The position numbers and the translations under genes are program-made. From the NCBI GenBank assembly GCA_030374735.1, contig JASCIV010000233.1, forward strand, positions 1-29,891: 29,891 nucleotides of DNA, written 5' to 3'. Below, piece by piece: positions 9,517 to 19,231 of this stretch (within the stretch, counting starts at the first letter, position 1; each line of letters begins with the position of its first letter). The stretch comes from Gracilaria caudata (Eukaryota > Rhodophyta > Florideophyceae > Gracilariales > Gracilariaceae). The notes under the pieces are model-generated. The model was not told where the DNA came from and ran no database searches. It saw only the letters and a list, made by a program, of their open reading frames with translations.

Positions 9517-9903
9517 ATGGCGCTAGCCCTACTCAGGGGGGAGGAAGGCATGCGCGTCTTGTCCTCGCCCTTTTCGGACATCTTAAAACGAAGTGATCGA
9601 AGTCGTTTAAGACTCAGGCATACTCCGACCTTGCATCCCCTTGGATCTTTTTTGCAGAAGAGACGACTGGTGTGTCACTGCAGACCGGGCGTACTGAACA
9701 GTGTGGAGCACTATGCTTTAAGGTGCCCGAACAGAACTTATTCAAGAGGGTTATGCTTGCCTCCTCTTCGTGAGCGTAGAGGGTTAGTTGTGGCTGATAT
9801 CATCAAGAAGTGGCCTGAAAAGGTCTTGGCCTTTCTAGTGAGAGAACGCTTTTTCGACAAATGCGCTCCGCAGGAAGTCGTAATTAAGCTTACATTCTCA
9901 TAA
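9517..9903 (+). mobile_element. Remnant of a non-LTR retrotransposon: C-terminal zinc-knuckle region of a reverse transcriptase
   Basis: The 128-codon frame has the layout of the extreme C-terminus of LINE-type reverse transcriptases (zf-RVT-like). A RLRLRHT stretch precedes a zinc-knuckle segment, C-x-C then SVEHYALRCP (CCHC spacing C-x1-C-x9-H-x4-C), then RTYSRG and a hydrophobic tail. Typical elements read RLRxGHT, CxCG, then ETVEHFLLxCPxY. A stop codon lies two codons before the ATG and no reverse transcriptase domain is visible upstream, so this is a 5'-truncated copy, the usual fate of such elements. An AG dinucleotide run (9906-9917) sits just after the stop and could be its simple-repeat tail. 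It lies between two convergent metabolic genes. Recognition is by motif only; a domesticated small gene cannot be ruled out. Confidence 0.5.
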
Positions 9904-10381
9904 ACAGAGAGAGAGAGGGCTCAGGATTTGCAACTGCACACCAATTTCTTTCCGAACAGCTAAGACTATGGAGGACACCAACTTGATGTATGTCCCACTT
10001 GATAATCCAGTTGTGCAAGCGTCTGCTGCTCGTAGAGTGGCGATCTTCGCCAAACGTTGTCGTAACTCCGACGAAGATGGCTTCATTTTTCGTGCAACTG
10101 ACGTTGTTGGATTCATCTACGTGAAGACCACGGAAACTACTGTTTGCTTCTCTACTACCGGTAGTTTCAACCCTTTTCTCTCTCTCCCTACACAATACAC
10201 CTGCCGCACTGAATATTACGAATTACCAACAGATTCATGTACGTGTAGATTTCATAAACGCTGTGGGAATCATCACGAGTTCAAGAAGGGCTGAAGACGT
10301 TGGTTTTAATGTACAGAAGTCATCCTACATCACGACGATGGCTGCTATCTAAGACTCCAGAAATGCACATGGAGTTGGTGC
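9904..10381. other. Intergenic with an unrecognised 108-codon frame (9968-10294, plus)
   Basis: The plus frame starts with a true ATG (MEDTNLMYVPLDNP) and ends in a Cys/His-rich segment (CRTEYYELPTDSCTCRFHKR) that might bind metal. The opposite strand is also open from 10195 to 9890. No family was recognised. It may be part of the neighbouring retroelement debris or the 3' UTR of either flanking gene. The 3' UTR of the glycine decarboxylase gene must begin at 10381 on the minus strand. Confidence 0.3.
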
Positions 10382-13300
10382 TCATGCCACGTTCGCAATT
10401 CTTTCGTCATCGTCCTGCACGTACTCCGTAATCGGTGGGCATGTGCACACCAGATTACGGTCACCGAACACGTCATCAACGCGTGACACACTTGGCCAAA
10501 ACTTGGTTTCTTGGACCCAGTCAGCTGGGAAGGCTCCGAGTGCACGAGGGTAGCGACGATCCCATTCCTCGCTGGAGACCACTGCGGCAGTGTGTGGGGC
10601 ATGTTTCAGAGGATTGTCCTCCTTATCCATACGTCCTTCCTCCACAGCACGGATTTCTTCACGAATCATGATCATCGCGTCACAGAATCTGTCGAGCTCA
10701 GCTTTGCTTTCAGATTCTGTTGGCTCCACCATGAGAGTTCCTGAGACGGGCCAGCTCATGGTTGGCGCATGGAAACCATAATCCTGAAGCCTCTTCGCAA
10801 CGTCCGTTTCGGTAATTCCACAACTGGCCTTGAAGGGGCGAAGGTCAAGAATGAATTCATGGGCCACACGACCTTGAGTTCCGCGATACAAAATGTTGTA
10901 CGCACCTTGAAGTCTTTCGGCCATGTAGTTGGCATTCAGAATAGCCCCTTCAGTGGCCTCTCTGAGACCTTCAGATCCCATCATTTTGATATACATGTAC
11001 GAAATCGGAAGGATGGCGGAAGAACCATACGGAGCTGCAGACACACAGCCAGTCGTTATTCCCTTGTTATCGGCCTTATCTGGATTCGGGGGCGAAATGA
11101 CAGGGTGATCCGGGAGGAATGGTGCAAGCTGCTTTGCCACACCGATAGGACCCATACCAGGGCCACCACCTCCGTGAGGAATACAGAAGGTTTTGTGCAA
11201 GTTCAGATGGCAAACATCAGCACCAATTTCTCCCGGTGAGCAAAGTCCCACCTGAGCATTCATGTTGGCTCCATCCATGTAGACCTGGCCGCCGTTGTCG
11301 TGAATAATCTGACATACTTCCTTAATTGAGTCCTCGAACACTCCATGAGTAGATGGGTAAGTGATCATGAGGGCAGAAAGATTGTCCTTGTGCTTCTCGG
11401 CCTTAGCCCGCAATTCTTCGACGTCAACATTTCCTTTCTCGTCACAGCCAACGGTCACAATCTTCATCCCGAGCATGGCGGCGGAGGCTGGATTTGTCCC
11501 ATGAGCACTAAGAGGGATGATGCATACGTTTCTCTGGAAATCACCTCGGCTCTCGTGGTACTTCTTGATCGCCAACAAACCGGTGTATTCTCCCTGTGCA
11601 CCAGAGTTTGGTTGAAGGCAAACAGAATGGAAACCAGTGATGTCTGCCAAGTCCTTCTGGAGATCTTGGAACATCTCGGAGTATCCCTGCATCTGCTCAG
11701 GGGGTGCGAACGGATGAGGCGAAGCGAGTTCTGGCCAAGTTACTGGGATCATTTCCGCGGTAGAATTCAGCTTCATTGTACAAGAGCCAAGGGCGATCAT
11801 AGAATGAGTCAGCGACAAGTCACGTGCCTGAAGACGATGGATGTAACGAAGCAGTTCATGCTCTGTGTGCATGGAATTAAACACAGGGTGAGTCATAAAC
11901 TCCGAGGTACGAGCCTGAGAGCCATACAATGCAGAGGTTGAAGTCTTGGACTGTTCTTCCGCAATTTTAGATACGTCAACAGTTGCCCCCTTCTGCGCGG
12001 CTAACACATCCACGAGGCTTTCCACACTTTCTAGGCTATGTGCCTCATCGAAGGCGAAAGTAAGTTCGGTGTCACTTAGCTTGCGACAGTTAATTTCTTT
12101 CGCTTGCAGAGCTGACACAATGGAATCCGCTTCAGCAACAGAGCCAACAGAGACCTTCACAGTATCAAAGAAAGAGCTTGCAGACGGGACGTCGTAGCCA
12201 AGCTCAGTAGCAGCTGCCGCAAACACGCGAGCCAAACCAGCAGTCTTCTCGGCAATCTTCTTCAGGCCTCCCGGACCGTGGTAGATGCCGTACATGGCAG
12301 CCATGTTCGCCAACAAGGCTTGGGCTGTGCAGATGTTCGAAGTCGCCTTGTCACGGCGGATGTGCTGTTCACGGGTTTGCATCGCCATGCGCAGGCATGG
12401 GCCTCCGGAGGCGTCGCGGCTCACGCCGATGATGCGCCCTGGCAGTTGTCTCTTGTATTCTTCTCTGGTGACAAAGAAAGCTGCGTGCGGGCCACCGTAT
12501 CCCATGGGCACACCAAAGCGTTGGGAATTTCCAACTGCAAAGTCAGCGCCCATTTCCCCGGGCGTCTTGAGAGTAGTGAGCGCAAGGAGATCAGTGGCCA
12601 TGACAACTTTGGCTCCCGCAGCCTGAGTCTTCGCGATAAAGCTTTCGTAGTTGTCGATGGTGCCATCTGTGGCTGGGTATTGAATCAAAGTACCGCATAG
12701 GTCTGTCTCCTTAGAGAAGTCCAAAGTGTTGTGGTCTCCCACAATGACCTTGACACCAAAACCTTCGGCGCGGGTCTTCACGAGATCAATGGTTTGTGGA
12801 TGACAGAGCTCACTTACAAAGAAAGTAGACTTCTTCCTTCTGGCGATATTGAAACACATGGACATGGCCTCTGCGGCGGCTGTGGCCTCATCCAGGAGCG
12901 ACGCGTTGGCAACCGGGAGACCGGTGATATCTGAAACCATGGTCTGATAGTTGAGAAGTGACTCCAATCGACCCTGGGCGATCTCAGCCTGGTAAGGTGT
13001 GTACTGGGTGTACCAACCTGGGTTTTCAAGCACGTTGCGTAAGATTACATTCGGAGTGAGGGTTCCATAGTAACCCATGCCGATGTGGTTTTGGAACAAC
13101 TTATTCTTCGAGGCCTTCTCCTTGAGCATAGAGAGGGCCTCGGTCTCAGAAAGGGGTGCGCCGACCTTCAGGTCTCGGTAATTACGAATGGACTTTGGAA
13201 CGGTCTGATCAATGAGCTGCTGGACGTCTGAGAGCCCAAGCGCTTGAAGCATCTCGGCAGCATCCCTAGAGGAGTTGTTGTGGCGTTTTGCAAACCCGTC

Positions 13301-13492
13301 AGTGGGCTGGAAGAGCTCCGGCACGGCTGAGAATGAACGCAAGTGCAGCGCATGGGTTTGCGACGGTGATGGTGCAAGACGGCTGAAGGAGGGAGTGATG
13401 CGTGCGGTGGAAGAAGCGAACGAGGAAAGTCGCGGGGCGGACAAAATGCCGGCGCGACGGGACAAAGTAGCGAAAGTTCGAAGAGACACCAT
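10382..13492 (-). CDS. GLDC: Glycine decarboxylase P protein (glycine cleavage system), mitochondrial
   Basis: 1036 residues from the ATG at 13492, one exon. The P protein is the PLP enzyme that decarboxylates glycine and passes the aminomethyl group to lipoamide on H protein. In a photosynthetic cell it is also the main photorespiratory glycine enzyme. The PLP lysine is K767 in LNLHKTFCIPHGGGGPG. Both homologous halves are present: an N-terminal half with GMGYYGTLTPNVILRNVLENP and YTPYQAEIAQGRLE, and a C-terminal half with the lysine. The length fits the eukaryotic and bacterial single-chain form. The N-terminus MVSLRTFATLSRRAG is basic and Ser-rich, a good mitochondrial presequence. The open frame continues upstream to 13537, but that first codon is TTG and the 15 extra residues have no targeting character, so the ATG is preferred. 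It is convergent with the dehydrogenase gene. Confidence 0.97.
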   Translation of the reverse strand: MVSLRTFATLSRRAGILSAPRLSSFASSTARITPSFSRLAPSPSQTHALHLRSFSAVPELFQPTDGFAKRHNNSSRDAAEMLQALGLSDVQQLIDQTVPKSIRNYRDLKVGAPLSETEALSMLKEKASKNKLFQNHIGMGYYGTLTPNVILRNVLENPGWYTQYTPYQAEIAQGRLESLLNYQTMVSDITGLPVANASLLDEATAAAEAMSMCFNIARRKKSTFFVSELCHPQTIDLVKTRAEGFGVKVIVGDHNTLDFSKETDLCGTLIQYPATDGTIDNYESFIAKTQAAGAKVVMATDLLALTTLKTPGEMGADFAVGNSQRFGVPMGYGGPHAAFFVTREEYKRQLPGRIIGVSRDASGGPCLRMAMQTREQHIRRDKATSNICTAQALLANMAAMYGIYHGPGGLKKIAEKTAGLARVFAAAATELGYDVPSASSFFDTVKVSVGSVAEADSIVSALQAKEINCRKLSDTELTFAFDEAHSLESVESLVDVLAAQKGATVDVSKIAEEQSKTSTSALYGSQARTSEFMTHPVFNSMHTEHELLRYIHRLQARDLSLTHSMIALGSCTMKLNSTAEMIPVTWPELASPHPFAPPEQMQGYSEMFQDLQKDLADITGFHSVCLQPNSGAQGEYTGLLAIKKYHESRGDFQRNVCIIPLSAHGTNPASAAMLGMKIVTVGCDEKGNVDVEELRAKAEKHKDNLSALMITYPSTHGVFEDSIKEVCQIIHDNGGQVYMDGANMNAQVGLCSPGEIGADVCHLNLHKTFCIPHGGGGPGMGPIGVAKQLAPFLPDHPVISPPNPDKADNKGITTGCVSAAPYGSSAILPISYMYIKMMGSEGLREATEGAILNANYMAERLQGAYNILYRGTQGRVAHEFILDLRPFKASCGITETDVAKRLQDYGFHAPTMSWPVSGTLMVEPTESESKAELDRFCDAMIMIREEIRAVEEGRMDKEDNPLKHAPHTAAVVSSEEWDRRYPRALGAFPADWVQETKFWPSVSRVDDVFGDRNLVCTCPPITEYVQDDDERIANVA

Positions 13493-13640
13493 GATGGAAA
13501 GACTGTTGGCAGATAGTGTGGGCGAAGGACAAGACAAGAGTTACGAGGTGCGTGGAGAGTGACTCTTGTGTGCCCTAGGCGGAAGCAAAAGTGGTGTGGA
13601 TGCTGAGTGATACACGGTATTGGCCGATAATAACAAGCGG

Positions 13641-13648
13641 TTTATATA
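13641..13648 (-). promoter_or_regulatory. Putative TATA box of glycine decarboxylase gene
   Basis: On the minus strand the word is TATATAAA, about 150 bases before the ATG at 13492, flanked by GC-rich DNA. This is a textbook core-promoter word in the right orientation. The long leader that follows would be the 5' UTR. Confidence 0.5.
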
Positions 13649-15314
13649 AGCGGTGGGACGATGGAATCAAACTCACTTGGAGCATGAGAGAGTTCTATGG
13701 AGGGGCAGAGAAGAGCGCGCGCATGGCGCACAACCAGATTTGTTCGCGGAACGGCTGACGAGTTGCGATTGCAAATGTGATGAAGCCCGAGCGCCCCGAA
13801 CGCGTTTTCGCCACAAACGATGGCAACCTTGCACCCACGGCACACACGTGGTAACGTCAACGCATCATGGCCTCTCGTTGTGCATTTCGATTGGTCGCAC
13901 AGCAGAGCTTGTGCACCGCGAACCGACAGCGCAACGAACTGGCGGCGAAAGTGCTGAGAGTTGGAGGCAGATTGTATCCCACCTGGCACGCGATGGTTGG
14001 CTGCTGTTGCATGGGATGCGGCGAGACACACCACGACGTGACGAGTTGTCACGGATACGTGGCAGCTTTGGTTGGTCCGCGCTGCGCCTGTGACGATCTG
14101 GCTGGCGTGCCTCAGATGAGTGCTTTCTGTAACGTTATCATATCTCATCTCGGAGCGGAAAGGATTGTAGATTCGTGAGGAGCACGCCCAGCAGCGACCA
14201 TTCGTTTTGGTTTGTGTTGTGCTGATCACAGGGTGAGGTTCAAAGTGCACACAAGATGTCGTGTGCAGGGTGAGAAAGGGTTTAAGCTTGGCATATGCTT
14301 CTCTTACGCTTCTGCTTGGACCTCAATTCAACGGCACTTGCGCAAACGTCAACATGAGTAAGGAAGTTATCGGTTGGCCGAGGGAAATTCGAATGGGCCA
14401 CTGCCACGAATCAAGATGGCTTTTCCAACTCAATTTTCCAACATTGACATAGGGCACAGAGCCCTTTTATAATCGCTGAGACGGCTCTTGCAAAGAGCCA
14501 AAGCCGCTTTCGTACATGGTCACCACCATGGAACACCGCTCTATGTATAGTTGCAGTGATGAACAAACAAACTCGACGTTTACTTAAGGGAAGGAAGCTG
14601 CGGTCCTTAAGAGGCGCCGCGTTTGCCCCCGTGGAGAGCACGAGGCGGCGACGATTGACTGCCACCGCTGTAAGCTGTAATACTGTTCGTTCTACGATGA
14701 ACAACTCTCGACAAAAATTGAGGCGCTCACACCCCGTTCCTACCCCGTGCGCATCTACGAAGGGTAGGAGGGCTAGCTGCCAAAACCGTCGTAGACCGGA
14801 GTAAGCTGTGATCCAATCCGATCACCTTCTTCTTGCTCCATCTCAATGATCTGATCTGATCCAGTCACAAAGACACATGCATCAACTGTCTTCCAAAAAT
14901 TTAATCTGAAGTAAAACCATCTCAAAACCAACTGCCCTTTTGAGGATTCTTTTGAGCCAGTAAGAAAAGACCCAGTTGCTCAGCTGGTACGGGTTTTCAT
15001 AAATTATTGCGTTTGAAAGTTTATACACATTAAAATATTTATTACTTTAAATGTTCACACTGCAAAATTTTGCATAATTTAATTATATTGGATCACGTTG
15101 TGCACAGCTGCAGAAACTGGACAGCCGTTGCCAGCGGCGCATTGCTTGCGCTTTCGCCTGCCCTCGCTGTCGTAGCAATCGACGTCTTGCTGTGCTGTGC
15201 GGCAAAACTCATACTTCTCCACTTCACATTTACTCATTTATGATACTTATCGTATCCGTTCATCGTGCACGCCCGTTTCGTTCGTACCCTTCGTAGAACC
15301 AACAGAACGACGCA
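13649..15314. other. Intergenic between divergent glycine decarboxylase and RING ligase genes; AT-rich block at about 14990-15095
   Basis: No gene recognised. From 13650 to 14250 both strands stay open for 100-200 codons (13653-14093 plus, 13867-14178 plus, 13642-14250 minus). The longest, on the minus strand, starts at GTG and has no recognisable motif. A short Arg-rich frame lies at 14556-14804. From about 14990 to 15095 the sequence becomes clearly AT-rich (runs such as aatatttattac and taatttaattatatt), unlike its surroundings. The remainder should hold the promoter of the 15315 gene. Confidence 0.4.
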
Positions 15315-17987
15315 ATGCCACAACGGAATACTCGACGAAACAAGAATAACAGCGCGAAGCGCGCACGACGGACCAACTCCGCAGCTCCTCATGAGAAGCA
15401 ATCTGCGTCGTTGTCCACCGAGAAGCAATCCGCTGATTCCCAAGCTTCTGAGCCCTTGCATGACGAAATGCCTTCCACCGTGTGCTCAGTGTGTGCTGAA
15501 GAAGCCGTCGACTGGGCCGTTGCCCATTGTCCCCATGTCGTTTGTGGTGATTGCTTTCATCGCATGCGAGTGTTGTACGATCGTAAAACGTGCGTCATGT
15601 GCAATGAAAACGTTAAACAGGTTGTTCTTGTTCCTTTGAAACAGTATCGAAACGCTATGACTTTTGAAGAAGCCGCCGCCTTACCGGGAGCATTCCACGA
15701 TAAGACGGTCGATATGTGGTTTACTGACCGCAACAGATATCAACAACTCCGGAACGTAAGAGGTTGGGTATGTTCTCACCGCTCCTGTTCTGTCAACGGC
15801 GAACAGCAACAATCTGTATTTCCGAAAGCAGAGCAGTTGCGAGCTCATGTAAGAACGCAGCATCGCTCCGTTTATTGTAACATATGCTTCAGTGGTGGCA
15901 AGTCGTTTGTGTCTGAACTGCAGCTATACCCACTCGATAAGGATCGCAATTTTAGCTCTCGACAACGAGCTCACATGCGAAAACACCATCCAATGTGCAA
16001 GTTTTGCAGACGGTACTTTCTAGATGACGAAGCAATCTACTCTCATCTGCAAGACCGTCACGAGACTTGTACCATATGTGAACGGAATGGGCGAATGCAT
16101 GAATATTATGCCAACTTTGAACAACTGGTGCGCCATTATGAACACGAACACTACGTCTGTCAACATGATTCTTGTCGCGGGGTTGTTTTCGCCACCAATA
16201 TTGACTTGCAGGCGCATATTCACACTCGTCATGGCGATGCTTCGCGGGGAAATCGATCTCGCGCTCTCCGTGTAAACTTACACGATTTGCATCGAGAAGA
16301 GGAATCAGGACGTTCAGCCATGCCCTCCCCGCATGATGTGGAACGCGAACGCGAGCTTCAAGCTGCTCGTCGTCGAGCGTTTCTTTCCTCTAACGTTGTG
16401 TTCTCAGGTGCTTTAAACCTCGATGATACCACTATGGACGCAGTGCCAGATGTGGAAGATGAGCCCTCCGGTTCATCGCTCGGTGCACCTCCTGACGTGC
16501 CAACTTCAACGTTGCCTTCGGCACCGCATGCGAGAGATTCAGCAATGCCACGTCCTCCTGCAACTGATGATGATGTTGCTGCACTAGCTCGCAGACCAGA
16601 CGATGGCCGCTTTCATCCCCTAAGTCTTCCAAGAGATGCCGAAGAGAGACAGGCGCGAAATACCATGTTAGTGAGGACGATGCGTTCCCTACTTGAACCG
16701 GCTGAGTACGAAGAGTTTCGAGCTATTTCTGCAGGCTTCCAGAGCGGCGGAGAGAGTGCTGAGGAGTACTACGAGGCTGTCGTCGACTGTTTCGGCGTTC
16801 GCGCCGCTGTACGTGATATACTACCAGAGTTGGTGGCACTTTTGCCTAATCCCCTCCTAAGGGAGCCACTGCTTCAGATCTGCCTGCGGAGAACTAACAC
16901 ACCGGGCAGCCGAGCGGGATATCTTAACCCAAATGGACGAAACCCAGCATCCCAACAGACTTCAAACGGGCAACCGGAGCAATTTCCAACTCTATCCGAC
17001 GCACCTCCTCCTCGCAGGAGGACTCCAAAGACACAGAGGTTTGGAACTTTGGGTCCCGAAGAATTCCCAAGGCTTGGGCGAGTCAATAGAGTCAGTCAGG
17101 CTGTACAACAAACGCCGAATCAGGCGACGTCTTCGTCATCCGCACCAAGACCAACACCCACTGCTACTCGACCCGATCGGCCGCACGAAGAACGGAAGAC
17201 TGCTGCAACCATACTAAGAGAAACTCCACCGAGTGGGCTTTTCAGAAACCTTAGGGTTGGTACTCCCGTCGCCAGTGTAGGGCCCTCCGCGATATCGTCT
17301 AATTCGTTTCCATCCCTACCTTCGGCACCTTCCGCAAGTACAAGCGCCATGGCGCCTTCTGCAGCGCCAAGAGCGCAGAGCTCGAACAGTGCAGCACAAC
17401 GAGGGCAGAGCTCGAACAGTGCAGCACAACGAGGGCAGAGCTCGAACAGTGCAGCACCAGGACGTTCTGCCTTGTCTTCGTTTGCGGACTTCCCCACTCT
17501 AGGAACACCGGCCAACACAGCCTCACAGCGTGCTGCTGCAAGTGAAGCCACGGGCAGAGATGCTGCTGCCCAGCTCAGAGAGGAAACCACTCCCTCAGCT
17601 GATGTCTCCATGCGAGTTGGAGCTGTCTGGGGCGGTGCTGCAAGTAATGGCCGAGCCGGGAAAAGGCGTGGACCCGGAAATAGACGTCGCCCCGCTACAC
17701 CGCCAAAATCAGTGGTCTTGACCTCATCCGATATCCCGGACTTTCGTGCAGCTTCTGTATCAGGTCAAGATTCCGCATCACAGCCGTCTCGAGCGCAACA
17801 GGATGAAGCTGGGAAAGGTAACAAAGTCATCGATGTAGCTCAGATTGCGAAAGCGCGTCGAGAAGCTCTTCGGAATAGTAGCGTTCCGAAGGTCGGGGGC
17901 AGTGGCTATGGTTTCGCCTGGGAGAGAAAGAAGGCGCAACAGAAAAAGAGAGAGATCAAGGGCAGTATGAAATTTAACGAGCAGTGA
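15315..17987 (+). CDS. ZNF598: RING and zinc-finger E3 ubiquitin ligase of the Hel2/ZNF598 family
   Basis: 890 residues, one exon. This family senses collided ribosomes and ubiquitinates small-subunit proteins to start ribosome-associated quality control. The RING-HC finger is at 57-96 (C57, C60, C72, H74, C77, C80, C93, C96). A block of C2H2-like fingers follows at about 153-306, with the usual family order (WVCSHRSC, HRSVYCNICF, HPMCKFCRRYF, ETCTICERNG, YVCQHDSCRGVVF). A conserved helical segment at about 450-510 (EEFRAISAGFQSG, SAEEYYEAV, ILPELVALLP) is also typical. The long C-terminal half is low-complexity with at least four FPxL-type motifs (556-560, 583-587, 664-668, 725-729). It contains a triple 30-bp repeat. 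The start is the first ATG after the upstream non-coding stretch; the basic N-terminus precedes the RING by about 55 residues. Confidence 0.93.
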   Translation: MPQRNTRRNKNNSAKRARRTNSAAPHEKQSASLSTEKQSADSQASEPLHDEMPSTVCSVCAEEAVDWAVAHCPHVVCGDCFHRMRVLYDRKTCVMCNENVKQVVLVPLKQYRNAMTFEEAAALPGAFHDKTVDMWFTDRNRYQQLRNVRGWVCSHRSCSVNGEQQQSVFPKAEQLRAHVRTQHRSVYCNICFSGGKSFVSELQLYPLDKDRNFSSRQRAHMRKHHPMCKFCRRYFLDDEAIYSHLQDRHETCTICERNGRMHEYYANFEQLVRHYEHEHYVCQHDSCRGVVFATNIDLQAHIHTRHGDASRGNRSRALRVNLHDLHREEESGRSAMPSPHDVERERELQAARRRAFLSSNVVFSGALNLDDTTMDAVPDVEDEPSGSSLGAPPDVPTSTLPSAPHARDSAMPRPPATDDDVAALARRPDDGRFHPLSLPRDAEERQARNTMLVRTMRSLLEPAEYEEFRAISAGFQSGGESAEEYYEAVVDCFGVRAAVRDILPELVALLPNPLLREPLLQICLRRTNTPGSRAGYLNPNGRNPASQQTSNGQPEQFPTLSDAPPPRRRTPKTQRFGTLGPEEFPRLGRVNRVSQAVQQTPNQATSSSSAPRPTPTATRPDRPHEERKTAATILRETPPSGLFRNLRVGTPVASVGPSAISSNSFPSLPSAPSASTSAMAPSAAPRAQSSNSAAQRGQSSNSAAQRGQSSNSAAPGRSALSSFADFPTLGTPANTASQRAAASEATGRDAAAQLREETTPSADVSMRVGAVWGGAASNGRAGKRRGPGNRRRPATPPKSVVLTSSDIPDFRAASVSGQDSASQPSRAQQDEAGKGNKVIDVAQIAKARREALRNSSVPKVGGSGYGFAWERKKAQQKKREIKGSMKFNEQ
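17371..17460 (+). repeat. Three tandem 30-bp units inside the ligase gene
   Basis: Units at 17371-17400, 17401-17430 and 17431-17460 are almost identical; unit 1 differs from unit 2 by one base and unit 3 by two. The unit length is divisible by three, so the frame is kept and each unit encodes the ten residues RGQSSNSAAQ or a close variant. It lies in a disordered region. Confidence 0.97.
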
Positions 17988-18526
17988 CGGCGTGGATTAC
18001 CTTGTTGCTCATTACCTGAAGCGCGCTGAGGCATTACACTCTTAACTACCAAGGTCGAGGAAGCAACCCTGCTTTGTCTCTAGGCTCCTCTGCAAGGAAA
18101 GGTTCTGTTATGCTTGCAGTTTGGCTCTGAATCGTCTAAAAACTGAGGTTGTTCAGGGTTGTATTGTAGGGGAAGTTGCATGCAACGTTGTTCCATCATT
18201 GACGAGACGATAGTCTAATTCTAATTTTTGCACACCGTATCCAGCTAACACAACTTGTTCACACAACGCAACTCATTCTGATTGTCACAACATGCCAAGG
18301 TAATATGTGCACCATTCTCGACATTCCTCGGGCTAGCGAACTATCTGTATCGAGAACGTAGCTCTCCATTTGCCTTCTGATTTCGAAGGAAATGTCTGCA
18401 ATTAGGACGAGTTACGAAGGTACCTTCGTAGTACGGGAGAAATAACTGGTAGCTTTGTCAGTACTCCGTAGCAGTGTTAAATCAAATTCGGAAGAAAAGG
18501 ATTGTTGTCGCCGACAACTTGTCGGA
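17988..18526. other. 3' flank of the ligase gene, with an 18-bp perfect palindrome
   Basis: No gene seen. The only structured item is the perfect palindrome tacgaaggtaccttcgta at 18413-18430. Confidence 0.5.
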
Positions 18527-18819
18527 CATTCCCAGAAGAGCAATTAGAGAACCATCGCACCGCGACAGCCGTTGGTGAGGTTTTGGTCGGTTTCTTGCCC
18601 CTAAGCCTGGAAGGTATGCATAAACTCTATGCAACGTCACTTAAAAGTGGGAACTCACGAAATGCCTATTAGGCATTGCCTAATCACATGCGTGATGCAT
18701 TTGACCTTTCATATCCCATACAAAATTTGTAGAACGTCTTCCGCCATCTTGCCCGTGCCCGGAGGTCTAGGGGAGGACTCCTCCAGAGCGATCAGCCTGG
18801 AAGGCGCAAGAACTGATCA
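18527..18819 (+). repeat. Dispersed repeat, copy A
   Basis: By eye this aligns with 20969-21229 in the same orientation. Shared blocks include cattcccagaagagca, cgttggtga-gttttggt, tttcttgc, ccctaagcctg, caacgtcactt, cgaaatgcct, cacatgc, cccatacaaa, aacgtcttccgccatctt and aactgatca, in the same order and with small gaps. Copy A has extra dyads (gcctattaggc; attaggca facing tgcctaat at about 18668-18684). Neither copy has clear terminal inverted repeats. Nature unknown: a solo-LTR-like or MITE-like element, or a duplicated promoter region. Confidence 0.75.
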
Positions 18820-19231
18820 GTCTGGTGCTCGGGCTGTCTATGAAGTTCATACGAAGGTAGTATGAACTGTGTAATGTTACGAAGAGTCTTCTTCGCTAGG
18901 GATAACTTGACTTCTGGTCGTGTTTTGAGTTGATTCGCAAAAAACTTGCCCCAACGGCATTTGAATTTCAAATTTTGAAAAAGGGTTAACAGTGTTGACT
19001 CAACACGCTCCATTCATTCATTCCCTCCCTTGATAACAGGATCATCCTGTTGAGCACTGGGTAGGTCGATGGTCGATCACGTATCTATTACCACACCATC
19101 CTACACTCCCACACTATGCCTCTATTCATGTTCCAGAATTGTGGTTCACTCGTTCGTTCTTGTATTGTCAACAGGGACAACCAGTAAACGTGCATCAAGG
19201 AGTTAGTGGGGCTTGGAAGAGCCGATCGCAG
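18820..19231. other. Upstream of the NUDIX-APH gene; hairpin at 18844-18868
   Basis: No gene seen. A perfect 9-bp inverted repeat (agttcatac / gtatgaact, 7-base loop) lies at 18844-18868, just after repeat copy A. The rest should include the promoter and leader of the downstream gene. Confidence 0.4.

Noticed and set aside
10769..12700. Several open frames on the plus strand (for example 10769-11239, 11345-11941)
   Set aside because: They are antisense shadows of the glycine decarboxylase gene and show no motif.
13493..13537. Upstream extension of the glycine decarboxylase frame by 15 residues
   Set aside because: The first codon is TTG, not ATG, and the added residues have no targeting character. 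The ATG at 13492 opens a good mitochondrial presequence.
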